This document shows positions 17,345 through 25,992 of a stretch of 64,000 bases of DNA, in pieces. A program made the translations under genes and the position numbers. The notes beneath the pieces are model-generated. The model saw only the letters and a list, made by a program, of their open reading frames with translations, made no database searches and was not told the DNA's origin. The DNA is taken from assembly GCA_031180665.1 (NCBI GenBank), contig JAPSLP010000022.1, positions 26,743-90,742 on the forward strand, written 5' to 3'. Each line of letters begins with the position of its first letter. Positions within the stretch are counted from its first letter, which is position 1. Origin of the DNA: Cupriavidus sp. Its GTDB lineage: Bacteria > Pseudomonadota > Gammaproteobacteria > Burkholderiales > Burkholderiaceae.

Positions 17345-17848
17345 TCAGTGCGTGACGTCCTTGCTTTCCAGCTTCCAGTACGCCGCCGCGGCGCACATGC
17401 CGAACACGATGTTGCCAAACAGCGTGTGCCAGCCGCGCGCATCGGCAAACCACGGGAAGAAGCGCGTCATGCCGTAGAAGTTGATCACGTAGATCACCAG
17501 GCCGAACACCGCGCCGACCAGCAGCGCCATGCCGAGGCTGGAGTCGAGCTGGAACGGCGCCATGATCGCTGCCAGGATCATGCCGAGCACCGCGCCCAGC
17601 ACGAAGTGGATCACCAGTGCGGCCGTGACCGTGGCCACGCTGAACATGCCGCTCTGCAACACGTCGGGGCCCATCACGATGGCCGCGATCATGCGCGTGG
17701 TGGGCCACGGGTTGGTGCCCGCGATCATGGTCGACCAGAACAGTTCGAGCACCAGCAACAGCGCGCCGGCGGCCAGGCCGGACACCGCGGCCGCGCTCCA
17801 GTCAGGCACGCGGCGCACATAGTGGTGCGAATGCATGTGAAGTTCCAT
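17345..17848 (-). CDS. Uncharacterised four-helix membrane protein
   Basis: A 167-residue inner-membrane protein starting at MELHMHSHHYVRR, with GGAGG 7 bases upstream. There are four hydrophobic segments: SGLAAGALLLVLELFW, a long middle segment containing FVLGAVLGMILAAIM, GMALLVGAVFGLVIYVI and LFGNIVFGMCAAAAYW. Similar proteins are frequent and unnamed in Burkholderiales genomes. I do not recognise a catalytic or transport signature. A strong terminator directly follows it, so it is a single-gene unit next to, but separate from, the oxidase genes. Confidence 0.75.
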   Translation of the reverse strand: MELHMHSHHYVRRVPDWSAAAVSGLAAGALLLVLELFWSTMIAGTNPWPTTRMIAAIVMGPDVLQSGMFSVATVTAALVIHFVLGAVLGMILAAIMAPFQLDSSLGMALLVGAVFGLVIYVINFYGMTRFFPWFADARGWHTLFGNIVFGMCAAAAYWKLESKDVTH

Positions 17849-18040
17849 TGCCACCTCCGTCTGCTGTGACGAGACCGGGTCTCGTTCATTTGGACAGCAT
17901 AGGACACGCGGCGGCAATCGGCGCGAAGGCGCGCATGCCCGGGTCAACCCCGAGCCGCAAAGGCCTTGGATAGTGCGCCTCGCTGCCTATACTGCAGGCA
18001 TAACAGCATTCCCCACAGAGAGAGAGGAAAGGAGACCGCC

Positions 18041-18223
18041 ATGCCGACCCTGGACATGCACGACCTCGTGTTCCTGATTCCGATGGCGCTGGTTGGGATT
18101 ATCGTGATGGGCATGGTGCCCGTTGCAGCGCGGCCACTGCAGATCAGTTGCCGCACGCTCGGCGCAATCGCCGGCGCGCTGCTGGGCATGGCCGTACTCG
18201 AAGCGATCCCGCTGCTGATCTGA
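18041..18223 (+). CDS. Small two-helix membrane protein (60 aa)
   Basis: A 60-residue hydrophobic protein with segments LVFLIPMALVGIIVMGMVPVA and a C-terminal AIAGALLGMAVLEAIPLLI. The start at MPTLDMHDLVF has AAAGGAG 7 bases upstream, a strong ribosome site. No family recognised. The codon-position bias and the ribosome site support expression; the neighbouring 18312 gene may be its partner. Confidence 0.6.
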   Translation: MPTLDMHDLVFLIPMALVGIIVMGMVPVAARPLQISCRTLGAIAGALLGMAVLEAIPLLI

Positions 18224-18311
18224 GCGGACCAGCTGGCCACGGATCCGAGCCGGTCCACCGCCGACTCGGCACTTGCCGGTGCGATGCATCGCGACCGGCA
18301 GGGAGGCTGAC

Positions 18312-18536
18312 ATGTCCCTGTTCTGGATCGCCATCCTGCTCGCTGCCGCGCTGGCCTTGACGGTGGGGCGTGCGCTGTGGCGCAGCATCCGGCCCGCGCG
18401 CATGCGCTGGCGCCGCTGCCGACGGATGCGGCGGCGCGCCATGCCGACGCCGCGCAACCGGCCACACAGCCGGCCGCACGCGGGCTCGCACGGGACACTG
18501 CAAGGCCGCCTGCAACGCGGCCTGCACCAAGGTTAG
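18312..18536 (+). CDS. Small single-helix, arginine-rich protein (74 aa)
   Basis: Starts at MSLFWIAILLAAALALTVG, one membrane helix with the rest positive-inside. The tail is strongly basic (many Arg, some Pro and His). GGGAGG lies 5 bases before the ATG. It begins 88 bp after the 60-residue membrane protein, on the same strand. No homologue recognised; the basic, repetitive tail in a GC-rich genome means it could be spurious. Confidence 0.4.
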   Translation: MSLFWIAILLAAALALTVGRALWRSIRPARMRWRRCRRMRRRAMPTPRNRPHSRPHAGSHGTLQGRLQRGLHQG

Positions 18537-18608
18537 CGAAGCGCCTTGCGGGGCATCATTCGAACGAAGAGGTTCCGAAGAACGCGCGTCGATCCGCGAC
18601 GCGCTGCG

Positions 18609-18794
18609 TCAGATCTCGATCATCGCGAAGTCGGCCTTCGCCACATCGCATTCCGGGCAGCGCCAATCGTCGGCAATGTCTTCCCAGCGCGTGCCGGGCG
18701 CGATGCCGTCTTCCGGCCAGCCCTGCTCCTCGTCGTAGACCCAACCGCAAATCAGGCACACCCAGGTCTTGTAGTCGACGGTTTCCTGCTGCAA
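18609..18794 (-). CDS. Rubredoxin
   Basis: A 61-residue iron protein with the two CxxCG-type iron knuckles: [19 protein letters not shown] at the N-terminal half and [12 protein letters not shown] at the C-terminal half. It carries one electron in the cytoplasm and serves oxygenases or reductases. The start codon is TTG, with AAGGAG 6 bases upstream. It is a single gene, divergent from the P450 at 18976; that P450 is of the peroxygenase type and should not need it, so a functional link is unproven. Confidence 0.95.
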   Translation of the reverse strand: MQQETVDYKTWVCLICGWVYDEEQGWPEDGIAPGTRWEDIADDWRCPECDVAKADFAMIEI

Positions 18795-18975
18795 AACGAA
18801 CTCCTTTATTCAATCCGGAGCGAATCATACGCGTTTTTGCTGCGGCGCCACGGTGCCGGCCTCGCAGCAGATCGTGGTCGAAGGCGCCTGCGCGTGACCT
18901 GGCGCCGCAAGCGCACCGCGCTGGCATGCACGTTGCAGCGGACTGGCGATCACGCCTCCGATCCGAGCACCGCCA

Positions 18976-20256
18976 ATGCCCGCCATTCCACGCGACACGA
19001 CCGGGGACCATAGCCTGGCCTTTCTGGCCGACCCCTACCGCTTCATCGCCAAACGCTGCCGCGCCCTGCAATCCGATGTCTTCGAAACGCGCTTGCTGCT
19101 GCGCCGCACGCTGTGCATGACGGGGCCCGAGGCGGCCGCACTGTTCTACGACCCGCAGCGCTTCCAGCGTGGCGGTGCCGCGCCCGAGCCGCTGCGCGCG
19201 ACGCTGTTCGGCAAGGGCGGCGTGCAGACGCTCGACGGCGACGCGCACCGGATGCGCAAGGCCCTGTTCATGCACGCAACCGAGCCGGAGCGCATTGCGT
19301 CGTTGTGCGACGCGGTTGCGCAGCAATGGCTGCTGTCGGCCCGCTCGTGGTCCGATGGTCAGCCGGTGGCGCTGTACGATGCGCTGCATCCGCTGCTGAC
19401 CCGGGCCGTATGCAGCTGGGCCAGCGTGCCGTTACGCGAGCATGAGGTCGAGCCGCGTTGCCGGCAGTTGACCGCGCTGTTCGACCAGGCGGCCGCGCCG
19501 GGGCTGGGCCATTTCCGCTCGCGGCGGGCGCGCGACCGCGTCGAGGCGTGGCTGTCGCGGCTGATCGATCAGGCTCGGGCCGGGCAGTTCGAAATTCTCG
19601 AGCACACGCCGATGCACACGGTGGCATGGCACCACGACGCGGATGGCCAGCTGCTGCCGCCGCGCATCGCCGCCGTCGAACTGGCGAACCTGCTGCGGCC
19701 GACCGTGGCGGTCTCCGTCTTCATCGTATTCGTCGCGCATGCGCTACACCTGCATCCGGCATGCCGCGAGCGCCTGCAGCAGGGCGATCCCGCGTACCTG
19801 GACGCCTTCGTGCAGGAGGTGCGCCGGTGGTATCCGTTCTTCCCGGCGGTGGTGGCGCGGGTGCGCGAGGACTTCGAATGGAAGGGCTATCGCTTTGTGC
19901 GCGGCCGGCGCGCGATGCTGGACCTGTACGGCACCAACCGGGATCCGCGCAGCTGGGACGACCCCGAGGCCTTCGCGCCCGAGCGCTTCCTGGCGCGCGC
20001 CTCGACGCCATTCGACTTCATCCCGCAGGGCGGCGCGCAGGCCGCCGATCATCATCGCTGCCCCGGCGAGGGAATCACCGTGGCGCTGATGAAGCAGGCG
20101 GTCCTGTTCCTGCTGCGCGCGCTGCGCTACACCGTGCCGGAACAGGACCTGACGCTGGACTTCGCCCGCCTGCCGGCGCTGCCGCGCGACCGCATGGTGA
20201 TTCGCGACGTGCGGCTGGTGCACCGGCGAGCCGGCGCCCCTACTGCCGGATCGTGA
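18976..20256 (+). CDS. CYP152-like cytochrome P450 (fatty-acid peroxygenase)
   Basis: A 426-residue soluble P450. The haem ligand is Cys362 in DHHRCPGEGITVALMK, preceded by FIPQGG. Instead of the usual acid-Thr pair in the I helix, it has LLRPTVAVSVF with Arg241-Pro242. These are the hallmark residues of CYP152 peroxygenases (P450 BS-beta, SP-alpha), where Arg binds the fatty-acid carboxylate so that hydrogen peroxide can drive alpha- or beta-hydroxylation without a reductase. The substrate-contact segment VQEVRRWYPFFPAVVAR also matches. No Shine-Dalgarno is evident. Its 3' end overlaps the convergent DUF748 gene by 17 bp. Confidence 0.9.
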   Translation: MPAIPRDTTGDHSLAFLADPYRFIAKRCRALQSDVFETRLLLRRTLCMTGPEAAALFYDPQRFQRGGAAPEPLRATLFGKGGVQTLDGDAHRMRKALFMHATEPERIASLCDAVAQQWLLSARSWSDGQPVALYDALHPLLTRAVCSWASVPLREHEVEPRCRQLTALFDQAAAPGLGHFRSRRARDRVEAWLSRLIDQARAGQFEILEHTPMHTVAWHHDADGQLLPPRIAAVELANLLRPTVAVSVFIVFVAHALHLHPACRERLQQGDPAYLDAFVQEVRRWYPFFPAVVARVREDFEWKGYRFVRGRRAMLDLYGTNRDPRSWDDPEAFAPERFLARASTPFDFIPQGGAQAADHHRCPGEGITVALMKQAVLFLLRALRYTVPEQDLTLDFARLPALPRDRMVIRDVRLVHRRAGAPTAGS

Positions 20257-23200
20257 AGTCGACCCGATTCGGGGAACCCTTGTCCTTGATGCCCTCGGTA
20301 TCGAGCTTGGGCGCCGTCAGGAACAGGCGCGCTTCGGGCACCTTGCCCTCGCGCTCGAGCGCCTGCTTGACCGCCAGCGCACGCCGTTCGGCAAGCTGCC
20401 GCAGCCCCCCGTCGGTGACCGGCGCGTTCTGCAGCAGCAGCGCCTCCATCTCGGCCGTCGGCAGCGACTTGGCCATGCCGATCAGGTTGCGCGGCTTCTT
20501 GATCGATGAGCGCCGGTAGACCGCCTCCAGGTACTTCGGATACTCCTGCGGGCTGACGGTCACCTTGGCGCCCTGCTCGTCGTCCTCGTCGTCGGCCACC
20601 CGCTGTTCGCGCGCGGACTGCCGCAGTTCGCGCACCTTCTGCTCGGCGACCTGCTCGTCGAGCCAGGCGCGGCGCGCGCCCGCGGCGTCGGTGGCCGGAT
20701 CGATGCGGCCGGTGATCTCCAGCCGCAGGCCAGGCCGATCGTTCAGGGCCTTGCCGAGCGTCTCGATCTTCTTGCGCCCCGCATCGGTCAGGTTCGCCGA
20801 TCCCGGGGTGAACTCGACATAGCCGAGTTCGTCGCCACCGCCGAAGGCCGAGGCAATCAGCGAGAACGGCGAGGTGATCGCCTTGGTCAGCAGGTTGACG
20901 ATCACGCGCATGATCACGCCGCCAATGCTGAATTCGGGGTCCGACAACGAACCCGATACCGGCAGGTTGACGTCGATCACGCCATTGCGGTCCTTCAGCA
21001 GCGACACCGCCAGCAGCACCGGCAGCTTGGTCGCGGTGGGGCTGTCGACCTTGTCGCCGAACGTCAACTGGTCCAGGAACAGGTGGTTGCTCGCGTTCAG
21101 ATGGCCGTTCTCGATCTTGTAGGCGACGTCGACCGTCATCTTGCCCTTGGTGATCGGATAGCCGGCGTACTTGGTCGCATACGGCGTCAGCCGCGTCAGC
21201 TCGACGCCCGCCGCCTTCGCTGCGATATCGAGGTAGAGCTGCTCGCCCAGCGGATTAAGCTTGCCGCCGATCGTCACCGGCGCATCGTCGTCGAGCCGGC
21301 CCTCGAGCACCAGGTCGGCCGGCGCCGGATCGCCGGTCGACACCTTGGAGATCGAGCCATGCATGCCGGTCAGGTTGGCGGTGTAGTTCGGCTTGACGAA
21401 GAAGTCGGAGAAGTTGATGTTGCCCTTGTCGATCTTGACGCCGCCGATGCGGATCTGCGGACCGGCCGCGGTGCCCTTGGCCGATCCCGCCGCCGGCGCG
21501 GAGGCGCTGGCGGCCGCCGTCGCCGACGCGGGCCGGGCCTCGGGCGCGCTGGCCGGTGCGGGCGCGGTATTGGCCTGCGTCAGGCTGGTGGTCGGTGCCG
21601 GCTGGCCCTGTTGCGCCCCGCCGGAAACCACGTCCTGCAGATTCAGCCGGCCGTTCGCGTTCAGGATCACGCGCGCATAGAAGTCGTTCAGCGCGATCTG
21701 GCCCAGCGCCAGGCGCAACGGCCCCTTGCTGTCGTCCATATGGAAGTCGATGCCGCTCAGGCCCAGCGAGCGCCAGCGGATGAAGTCCTCGCCGTTGAGG
21801 CGGTCGACCGTGCGCACATTGCTCAGCTGCGCGGTGCCGGCGAAGGCCGCGGCCACCGGCTTGCCGGTGGGCACCGCGACGGACAGCCGCCCGTTGACCG
21901 TGGCGTTGCCCGCGCGCAGCGCCGCATTGAAGCGATCGGCCAGATAGGGCTGGAACGGTGTCAGGTCCCACTGCCGCGCATCGACGCGCATCTGCAGCGC
22001 CGGCAGCGTCGGCTGCACGGTGCCGTCGAGCGACAGCACGCCGCGGCGGCCCGATTCCACCTTGGCCTTGAGCGCGATCGGCGTGGCGGCCAACGGCCAG
22101 CGAACGGCGCCAGTCTTGACGTCGATGCCGCGCAGCTGGTGGACCACCGGGCGGTTGCCGTTGGCGGCGGCCGGCTGGTAGTCGGTCAGGCGCAGCTTGC
22201 CGCCTTCGATCGCCACGCTGCCGACGTCGACCTGCCACGGTTTGGCGGGCGCTGCGGCGGCGTTCGTCCGCGGTGCCGAGCGCGCGGATTGGGCCGATTG
22301 GGCCGATGGGGCCGATTGGGCCGCCTTGGCACTGGCGGCGCGCGACTGCGCGACCCAGATGCGCGAGGCTTCCACCAGTTGGCCGCGACGATCGCGTACG
22401 GCGGCCAATTGCGGGTTGCTCAGGCCGATCTGCGCCACCTGCAACGACTGCCCGGCCAGATCGAAACGCAGCCCGTCCAGCGTCAGCTTGTCGGCGCTCA
22501 GCAGCGGCAGCTTGTCGCCGACCAGATCGCCGCGCTGGCGCGCACGCTGCTCGCGCCGCCTGGCCACGGCATCGTCCGCAGGGGTGGCGGCGGCACGCGG
22601 CGCCGCTGCCGGATCGCGCAGCGCGATATGGACGTCGCGCATGGCGACGCGCGAATTGTCCAGCGACAGCGCAAAGGCCGGCGCGGCCCACGACATCCGG
22701 TAGTTCAGCTCGGCGTCGAGCGCGGACTGGCCCAGCTGGATGCGCAGTTCGCCCGGGAACCAGGCGGCGAAGGTCTGCGGCTGCAATCCGTCGGCGCGCA
22801 GCGTGCCGGCCAGCGTGGCGTCCCGCAGCGACAGCGTGCCCTGGTGCGCGATGGTCTGGCCGTCGGCCACCACCAGGGTGGCGTCGAGCTTGGCCGGCTT
22901 GTCGCTGTCGCCGGACAGGCCGTCGACCTGCACGTCGACCGGTCCGAGCGCCAGCGTGCCGGGGCCGGAGAATGCCGCCTCGTCGCGCAGCGCCACGCGG
23001 GCCTGCTTCAGCGCGAGGCGATCGATGGTGTAGCGCCAGGGCTTCGCATCGCCGGCCGGCTGTCGCGCCACCGGGGCGGAGGCAGCCGGTGCCGAGGCGG
23101 CCAGCGGCGCTGACGCCGAATTTGAAGCCGAGTTTGTAGCCGAACTGGAAGGCGCAGCGGCCGCCGGCGCGGAGGCCGGCGCCGATGCCGCGGCCGTCTT

Positions 23201-24268
23201 GGCGGGCGTCGCCGCGCGGGGCAGGAAGGCGGTCGCCAGATCCAGCGTGCCGTCGGCGCGCCGCAGCGCGCGCAGGTCCAGCCCGTCCAGCGTCACGGCG
23301 CGCAGATGAATCAGGTTGTCGGCGGGGGCCAGCCGCGCGATATCGACCGTCAGCTTGCCAGCCTGCAGCAGCGGCGCGTCGTCGCGCTTGCGCACATCGG
23401 CCTCACGCAGCGTGGCAGTGCCGGAAACCTCGATCTGCTGCTGGTCCTGCTGCTGGCGAAAGCCCACCACCAGCCGCGTATCGAGCTTGCCCGCCTTGAC
23501 TTCGGCGTCGGTCAGCCGCGGCGCGAACGGCATGAAGCGGACCAGATCGAGCCCGTTCAGATCGAGGTTCAACTTCGCTTCGCGCGCATCGGCAAACGGC
23601 AGCATGGTGCCGCTGACCGCCAGCGGCGAGCCGTTGATATGGGCGCTGATGGTCGGCTGCGTGACGATATTGACGTCGTGCGGCAGATTGGACAGGAAGG
23701 GCAACGTGACCGTCAGATGGTCCACGCGCTGCGTCTCGCCGAGCATCCTGTCGTCGAAGCGCAGCGAGCTTCCCGTCAGCGCGATGTTGTTGATCGAGAA
23801 GCGGGCCGGTTCGCCATCGTCCGGGCTTTTCGGCCTGGCGGCCAGCCGGTCGCGGATGTCGTCGAAGCTGAGCCGGCCGTCGGCTTCGCGCACAACATGC
23901 ACGGCCAGCCGGTCGATATGGACCGCGTCGACCACCGGGGCGAGGCGCCACAGCGAGGCGATCGACGCGTCGATATCGGCCGAGCCCAGCGTCAGCATCG
24001 GCGTGGTGCCATCCGGCTCGAAGATGGTGACATCGCCGACCGTCGCGGCCAGCGAGAACGGCCGCACCTGCGCCGTGCCGATCGTCACCTTGCGCCCCAG
24101 CGCCTCGCTGGCCTGGCTCGCGGCCAGCGAGCGGATCAGCGGCGGCCCGCCGAAGTAGCCCGCCAGACCGAAGATCGCCACTGCCGCCGCAATGCCGCCC
24201 GCGACGCGCAGGCCCGTACGCCGGCGCGGCGTCGCGGTGGCGGCCTGCATCGAAATCTTGAATGCCAT
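20240..24268 (-). CDS. DUF748/AsmA-like large envelope protein
   Basis: A 1342-residue protein with an N-terminal membrane anchor (LRVAGGIAAAVAIFGLAGYFGG) and a long beta-rich periplasmic body of AsmA/DUF748 type, recognisable from ALGRKVTIGTAQVRPFSL and FSDFFVKPNYTANLTGMHG. AsmA-like proteins span the periplasm and are implicated in phospholipid transport to the outer membrane. Four Ala/Ser/Pro linkers (near residues 400, 730, 1000 of the precursor) break the body into blocks. The C-terminal 200 residues start VEFTPGSANLTDAGRKKIE, an OmpA-like fold. I choose MAFKISMQ as start since upstream codons look non-coding, although its ribosome site is weak. Confidence 0.85.
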   Translation of the reverse strand: MAFKISMQAATATPRRRTGLRVAGGIAAAVAIFGLAGYFGGPPLIRSLAASQASEALGRKVTIGTAQVRPFSLAATVGDVTIFEPDGTTPMLTLGSADIDASIASLWRLAPVVDAVHIDRLAVHVVREADGRLSFDDIRDRLAARPKSPDDGEPARFSINNIALTGSSLRFDDRMLGETQRVDHLTVTLPFLSNLPHDVNIVTQPTISAHINGSPLAVSGTMLPFADAREAKLNLDLNGLDLVRFMPFAPRLTDAEVKAGKLDTRLVVGFRQQQDQQQIEVSGTATLREADVRKRDDAPLLQAGKLTVDIARLAPADNLIHLRAVTLDGLDLRALRRADGTLDLATAFLPRAATPAKTAAASAPASAPAAAAPSSSATNSASNSASAPLAASAPAASAPVARQPAGDAKPWRYTIDRLALKQARVALRDEAAFSGPGTLALGPVDVQVDGLSGDSDKPAKLDATLVVADGQTIAHQGTLSLRDATLAGTLRADGLQPQTFAAWFPGELRIQLGQSALDAELNYRMSWAAPAFALSLDNSRVAMRDVHIALRDPAAAPRAAATPADDAVARRREQRARQRGDLVGDKLPLLSADKLTLDGLRFDLAGQSLQVAQIGLSNPQLAAVRDRRGQLVEASRIWVAQSRAASAKAAQSAPSAQSAQSARSAPRTNAAAAPAKPWQVDVGSVAIEGGKLRLTDYQPAAANGNRPVVHQLRGIDVKTGAVRWPLAATPIALKAKVESGRRGVLSLDGTVQPTLPALQMRVDARQWDLTPFQPYLADRFNAALRAGNATVNGRLSVAVPTGKPVAAAFAGTAQLSNVRTVDRLNGEDFIRWRSLGLSGIDFHMDDSKGPLRLALGQIALNDFYARVILNANGRLNLQDVVSGGAQQGQPAPTTSLTQANTAPAPASAPEARPASATAAASASAPAAGSAKGTAAGPQIRIGGVKIDKGNINFSDFFVKPNYTANLTGMHGSISKVSTGDPAPADLVLEGRLDDDAPVTIGGKLNPLGEQLYLDIAAKAAGVELTRLTPYATKYAGYPITKGKMTVDVAYKIENGHLNASNHLFLDQLTFGDKVDSPTATKLPVLLAVSLLKDRNGVIDVNLPVSGSLSDPEFSIGGVIMRVIVNLLTKAITSPFSLIASAFGGGDELGYVEFTPGSANLTDAGRKKIETLGKALNDRPGLRLEITGRIDPATDAAGARRAWLDEQVAEQKVRELRQSAREQRVADDEDDEQGAKVTVSPQEYPKYLEAVYRRSSIKKPRNLIGMAKSLPTAEMEALLLQNAPVTDGGLRQLAERRALAVKQALEREGKVPEARLFLTAPKLDTEGIKDKGSPNRVDFTIRQ
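22287..22322. repeat. Four 9-bp units GATTGGGCC inside the DUF748 gene
   Basis: Units at 22287, 22296, 22305 (GATGGGGCC) and 22314. Being a multiple of three, changes in copy number keep the frame and lengthen or shorten an Ala/Gln/Ser linker. Confidence 0.8.
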
Positions 24269-24634
24269 GTCGTCCCGAAGAAAATGACCCCCACAGCCGC
24301 ACGTGCCCGGCGGTTTCGCCTTGCCGCCATTGCGGCCTTGCGCCCTGCGTTGCACGTCCTTGGCCCCAGTTGTGCTCTGGATCCCACTTTTTTGGGCATT
24401 ATGGTAATGCTTCATGACACGGCGCGGGGGATTATTGCGGCCGGCGCATCGGCATCAGCGCGGCCGATCTGGTATCGTTTCGCCTTTGCGAAGCGTTCCG
24501 TCGCATGCCCGAGGCGCACCCGTTCTCAGGCCCTGCCTCTATTCCGCGCTGTACCCGCCGGCCGTACTCTCACACTTACCCGTGTTCCACGCTTCGCATG
24601 CGATCCGCTCCATGCGAGTTTTTGCGAGTTCTCA
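24269..24634. other. Divergent intergenic region without a gene (366 bp)
   Basis: Promoter region between the DUF748 gene (minus) and the MHS transporter (plus). A relatively AT-rich stretch around 24385-24415 is the best place for the minus-strand promoter. I see no operator, RNA element or convincing small gene. Confidence 0.5.
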
Positions 24635-25948
24635 ATGTCCACCACCAGCAGTACTGTCGGCACCGGCGGCGCGTCGCTCGAACGCGCCGCGCGCCCGCTG
24701 ACCGGTCAGGATTACAAGACCCTGTCCCTCGCCGCCCTGGGCGGCGCCCTCGAGTTCTACGACTTCATCATCTTCGTCTTCTTCGCCACCGTGATCGGGC
24801 AGTTGTTCTTCCCGCCCTCGATCCCGGACTGGCTGCGGCAGTTGCAGACCTTCGGCATCTTCGCCGCCGGCTATCTGGCGCGTCCGCTGGGCGGCATCAT
24901 CATGGCCCACTTCGGCGACCTGCTCGGGCGCAAGAAGATGTTCACGCTGTCGATCCTGCTGATGTCGGTGCCCACGCTGCTGATGGGCCTGCTGCCGACC
25001 TACCATGCGATCGGCCTGCTGGCGCCTGTCGCGCTGCTGCTGCTGCGCGTGCTGCAAGGCGCCGCGGTCGGCGGCGAGGTCCCCGGCGCCTGGGTCTTCG
25101 TCTCGGAACACGTGCCCAACCGCCACGTCGGCTATGCCTGCGGCACGCTGACGGCAGGCCTGACCGCCGGCATCCTGCTCGGCTCTCTGGTGGCGACCGG
25201 CATCAACACGATCTTCACGCCGGAGCAGCTGACCGATTGGGGCTGGCGCGTGCCGTTCCTGCTGGGCGGCGTGTTCGGCATCGCATCGATGTATCTGCGC
25301 CGCTGGCTGCATGAAACGCCGGTGTTTGCCGAGCTGCAGCGCAAGAAGGCGCTGGCGGCCGAAATGCCGCTGAAGGCCGTGGTGCGCGATCACCGCGGCG
25401 CGGTGGCGGTATCGATGCTGCTGACGTGGATGCTGTCGGCCGGCATCGTCGTCGTGATCCTGATGACGCCGACCTTCCTGCAGAAGCTCTATGGCTTCGA
25501 CGCGCGCACGGCGCTGGTGGCCAACAGCGTGGCCACGCTGTGCCTGTCGATCGGCTGCGTGGTGGCCGGCGCGCTGGCCGACCGCATCGGCGCACGCCGC
25601 ACGCTGTTCTTCGGCGGCCTGTTCCTGGCGGTCAGCAGCTATCTGTTCTACACGGTGATCCATCAGCGCCCCGACCTGCTGCTGCCGCTCTATGCGCTGG
25701 CCGGCTTCGCGGTGGGCACCATCGGCGCGGTGCCGTTCGTGCTGGTCAACGCTTTCCCGGCGCATGTCCGCTTCTCGGGCCTGTCGTTCTCGTACAACCT
25801 GTCGTACGCGATCTTCGGCGGGCTGACGCCGATGGCGGTGACGCTGATGCTCAAGAACGATCCGCTGGCCCCTGCGCACTATGTCGTCGCGCTGTGCGCG
25901 TTGGGCATGGTGACCGCGCTGTTCGCGCGCAAGCCCGCCAGGCTGTAA
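24635..25948 (+). CDS. MHS family (ProP-like) MFS metabolite:proton symporter
   Basis: A 437-residue inner-membrane importer with 12 helices. The metabolite:H+ symporter subfamily is shown by ALGGALEFYDFIIFVFFATVIG in helix 1, GDLLGRKKMFTLSI in the loop after helix 2, and LLRVLQGAAVGGEVPGAWVF. Members carry proline/betaine, citrate, ketoglutarate, shikimate and similar acids; the substrate is not decidable here. Convergent with the esterase gene at 25993, with a GC-rich hairpin between. No neighbouring enzyme suggests its substrate. Confidence 0.9.
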   Translation: MSTTSSTVGTGGASLERAARPLTGQDYKTLSLAALGGALEFYDFIIFVFFATVIGQLFFPPSIPDWLRQLQTFGIFAAGYLARPLGGIIMAHFGDLLGRKKMFTLSILLMSVPTLLMGLLPTYHAIGLLAPVALLLLRVLQGAAVGGEVPGAWVFVSEHVPNRHVGYACGTLTAGLTAGILLGSLVATGINTIFTPEQLTDWGWRVPFLLGGVFGIASMYLRRWLHETPVFAELQRKKALAAEMPLKAVVRDHRGAVAVSMLLTWMLSAGIVVVILMTPTFLQKLYGFDARTALVANSVATLCLSIGCVVAGALADRIGARRTLFFGGLFLAVSSYLFYTVIHQRPDLLLPLYALAGFAVGTIGAVPFVLVNAFPAHVRFSGLSFSYNLSYAIFGGLTPMAVTLMLKNDPLAPAHYVVALCALGMVTALFARKPARL

Positions 25949-25966
25949 GCGAACCGGGCGCCGTTG

Positions 25967-25988
25967 CCCGGGGGCTGCGCCCCCCGGG
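25967..25988. terminator. GC-rich hairpin between convergent genes
   Basis: CCCGGGGG, loop CTGCGC, CCCCCGGG: a perfect 8-bp stem placed between two stop codons. There is no T-tract on either strand, so intrinsic termination is uncertain; it may only slow polymerase. Confidence 0.45.
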
Positions 25989-25992
25989 CGCC

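Noticed and set aside
20565..24158. Several long plus-strand frames inside the DUF748 gene
   Set aside because: Antisense shadows with Arg/Ala/Gly-rich translation, no start signals and no recognisable domain.
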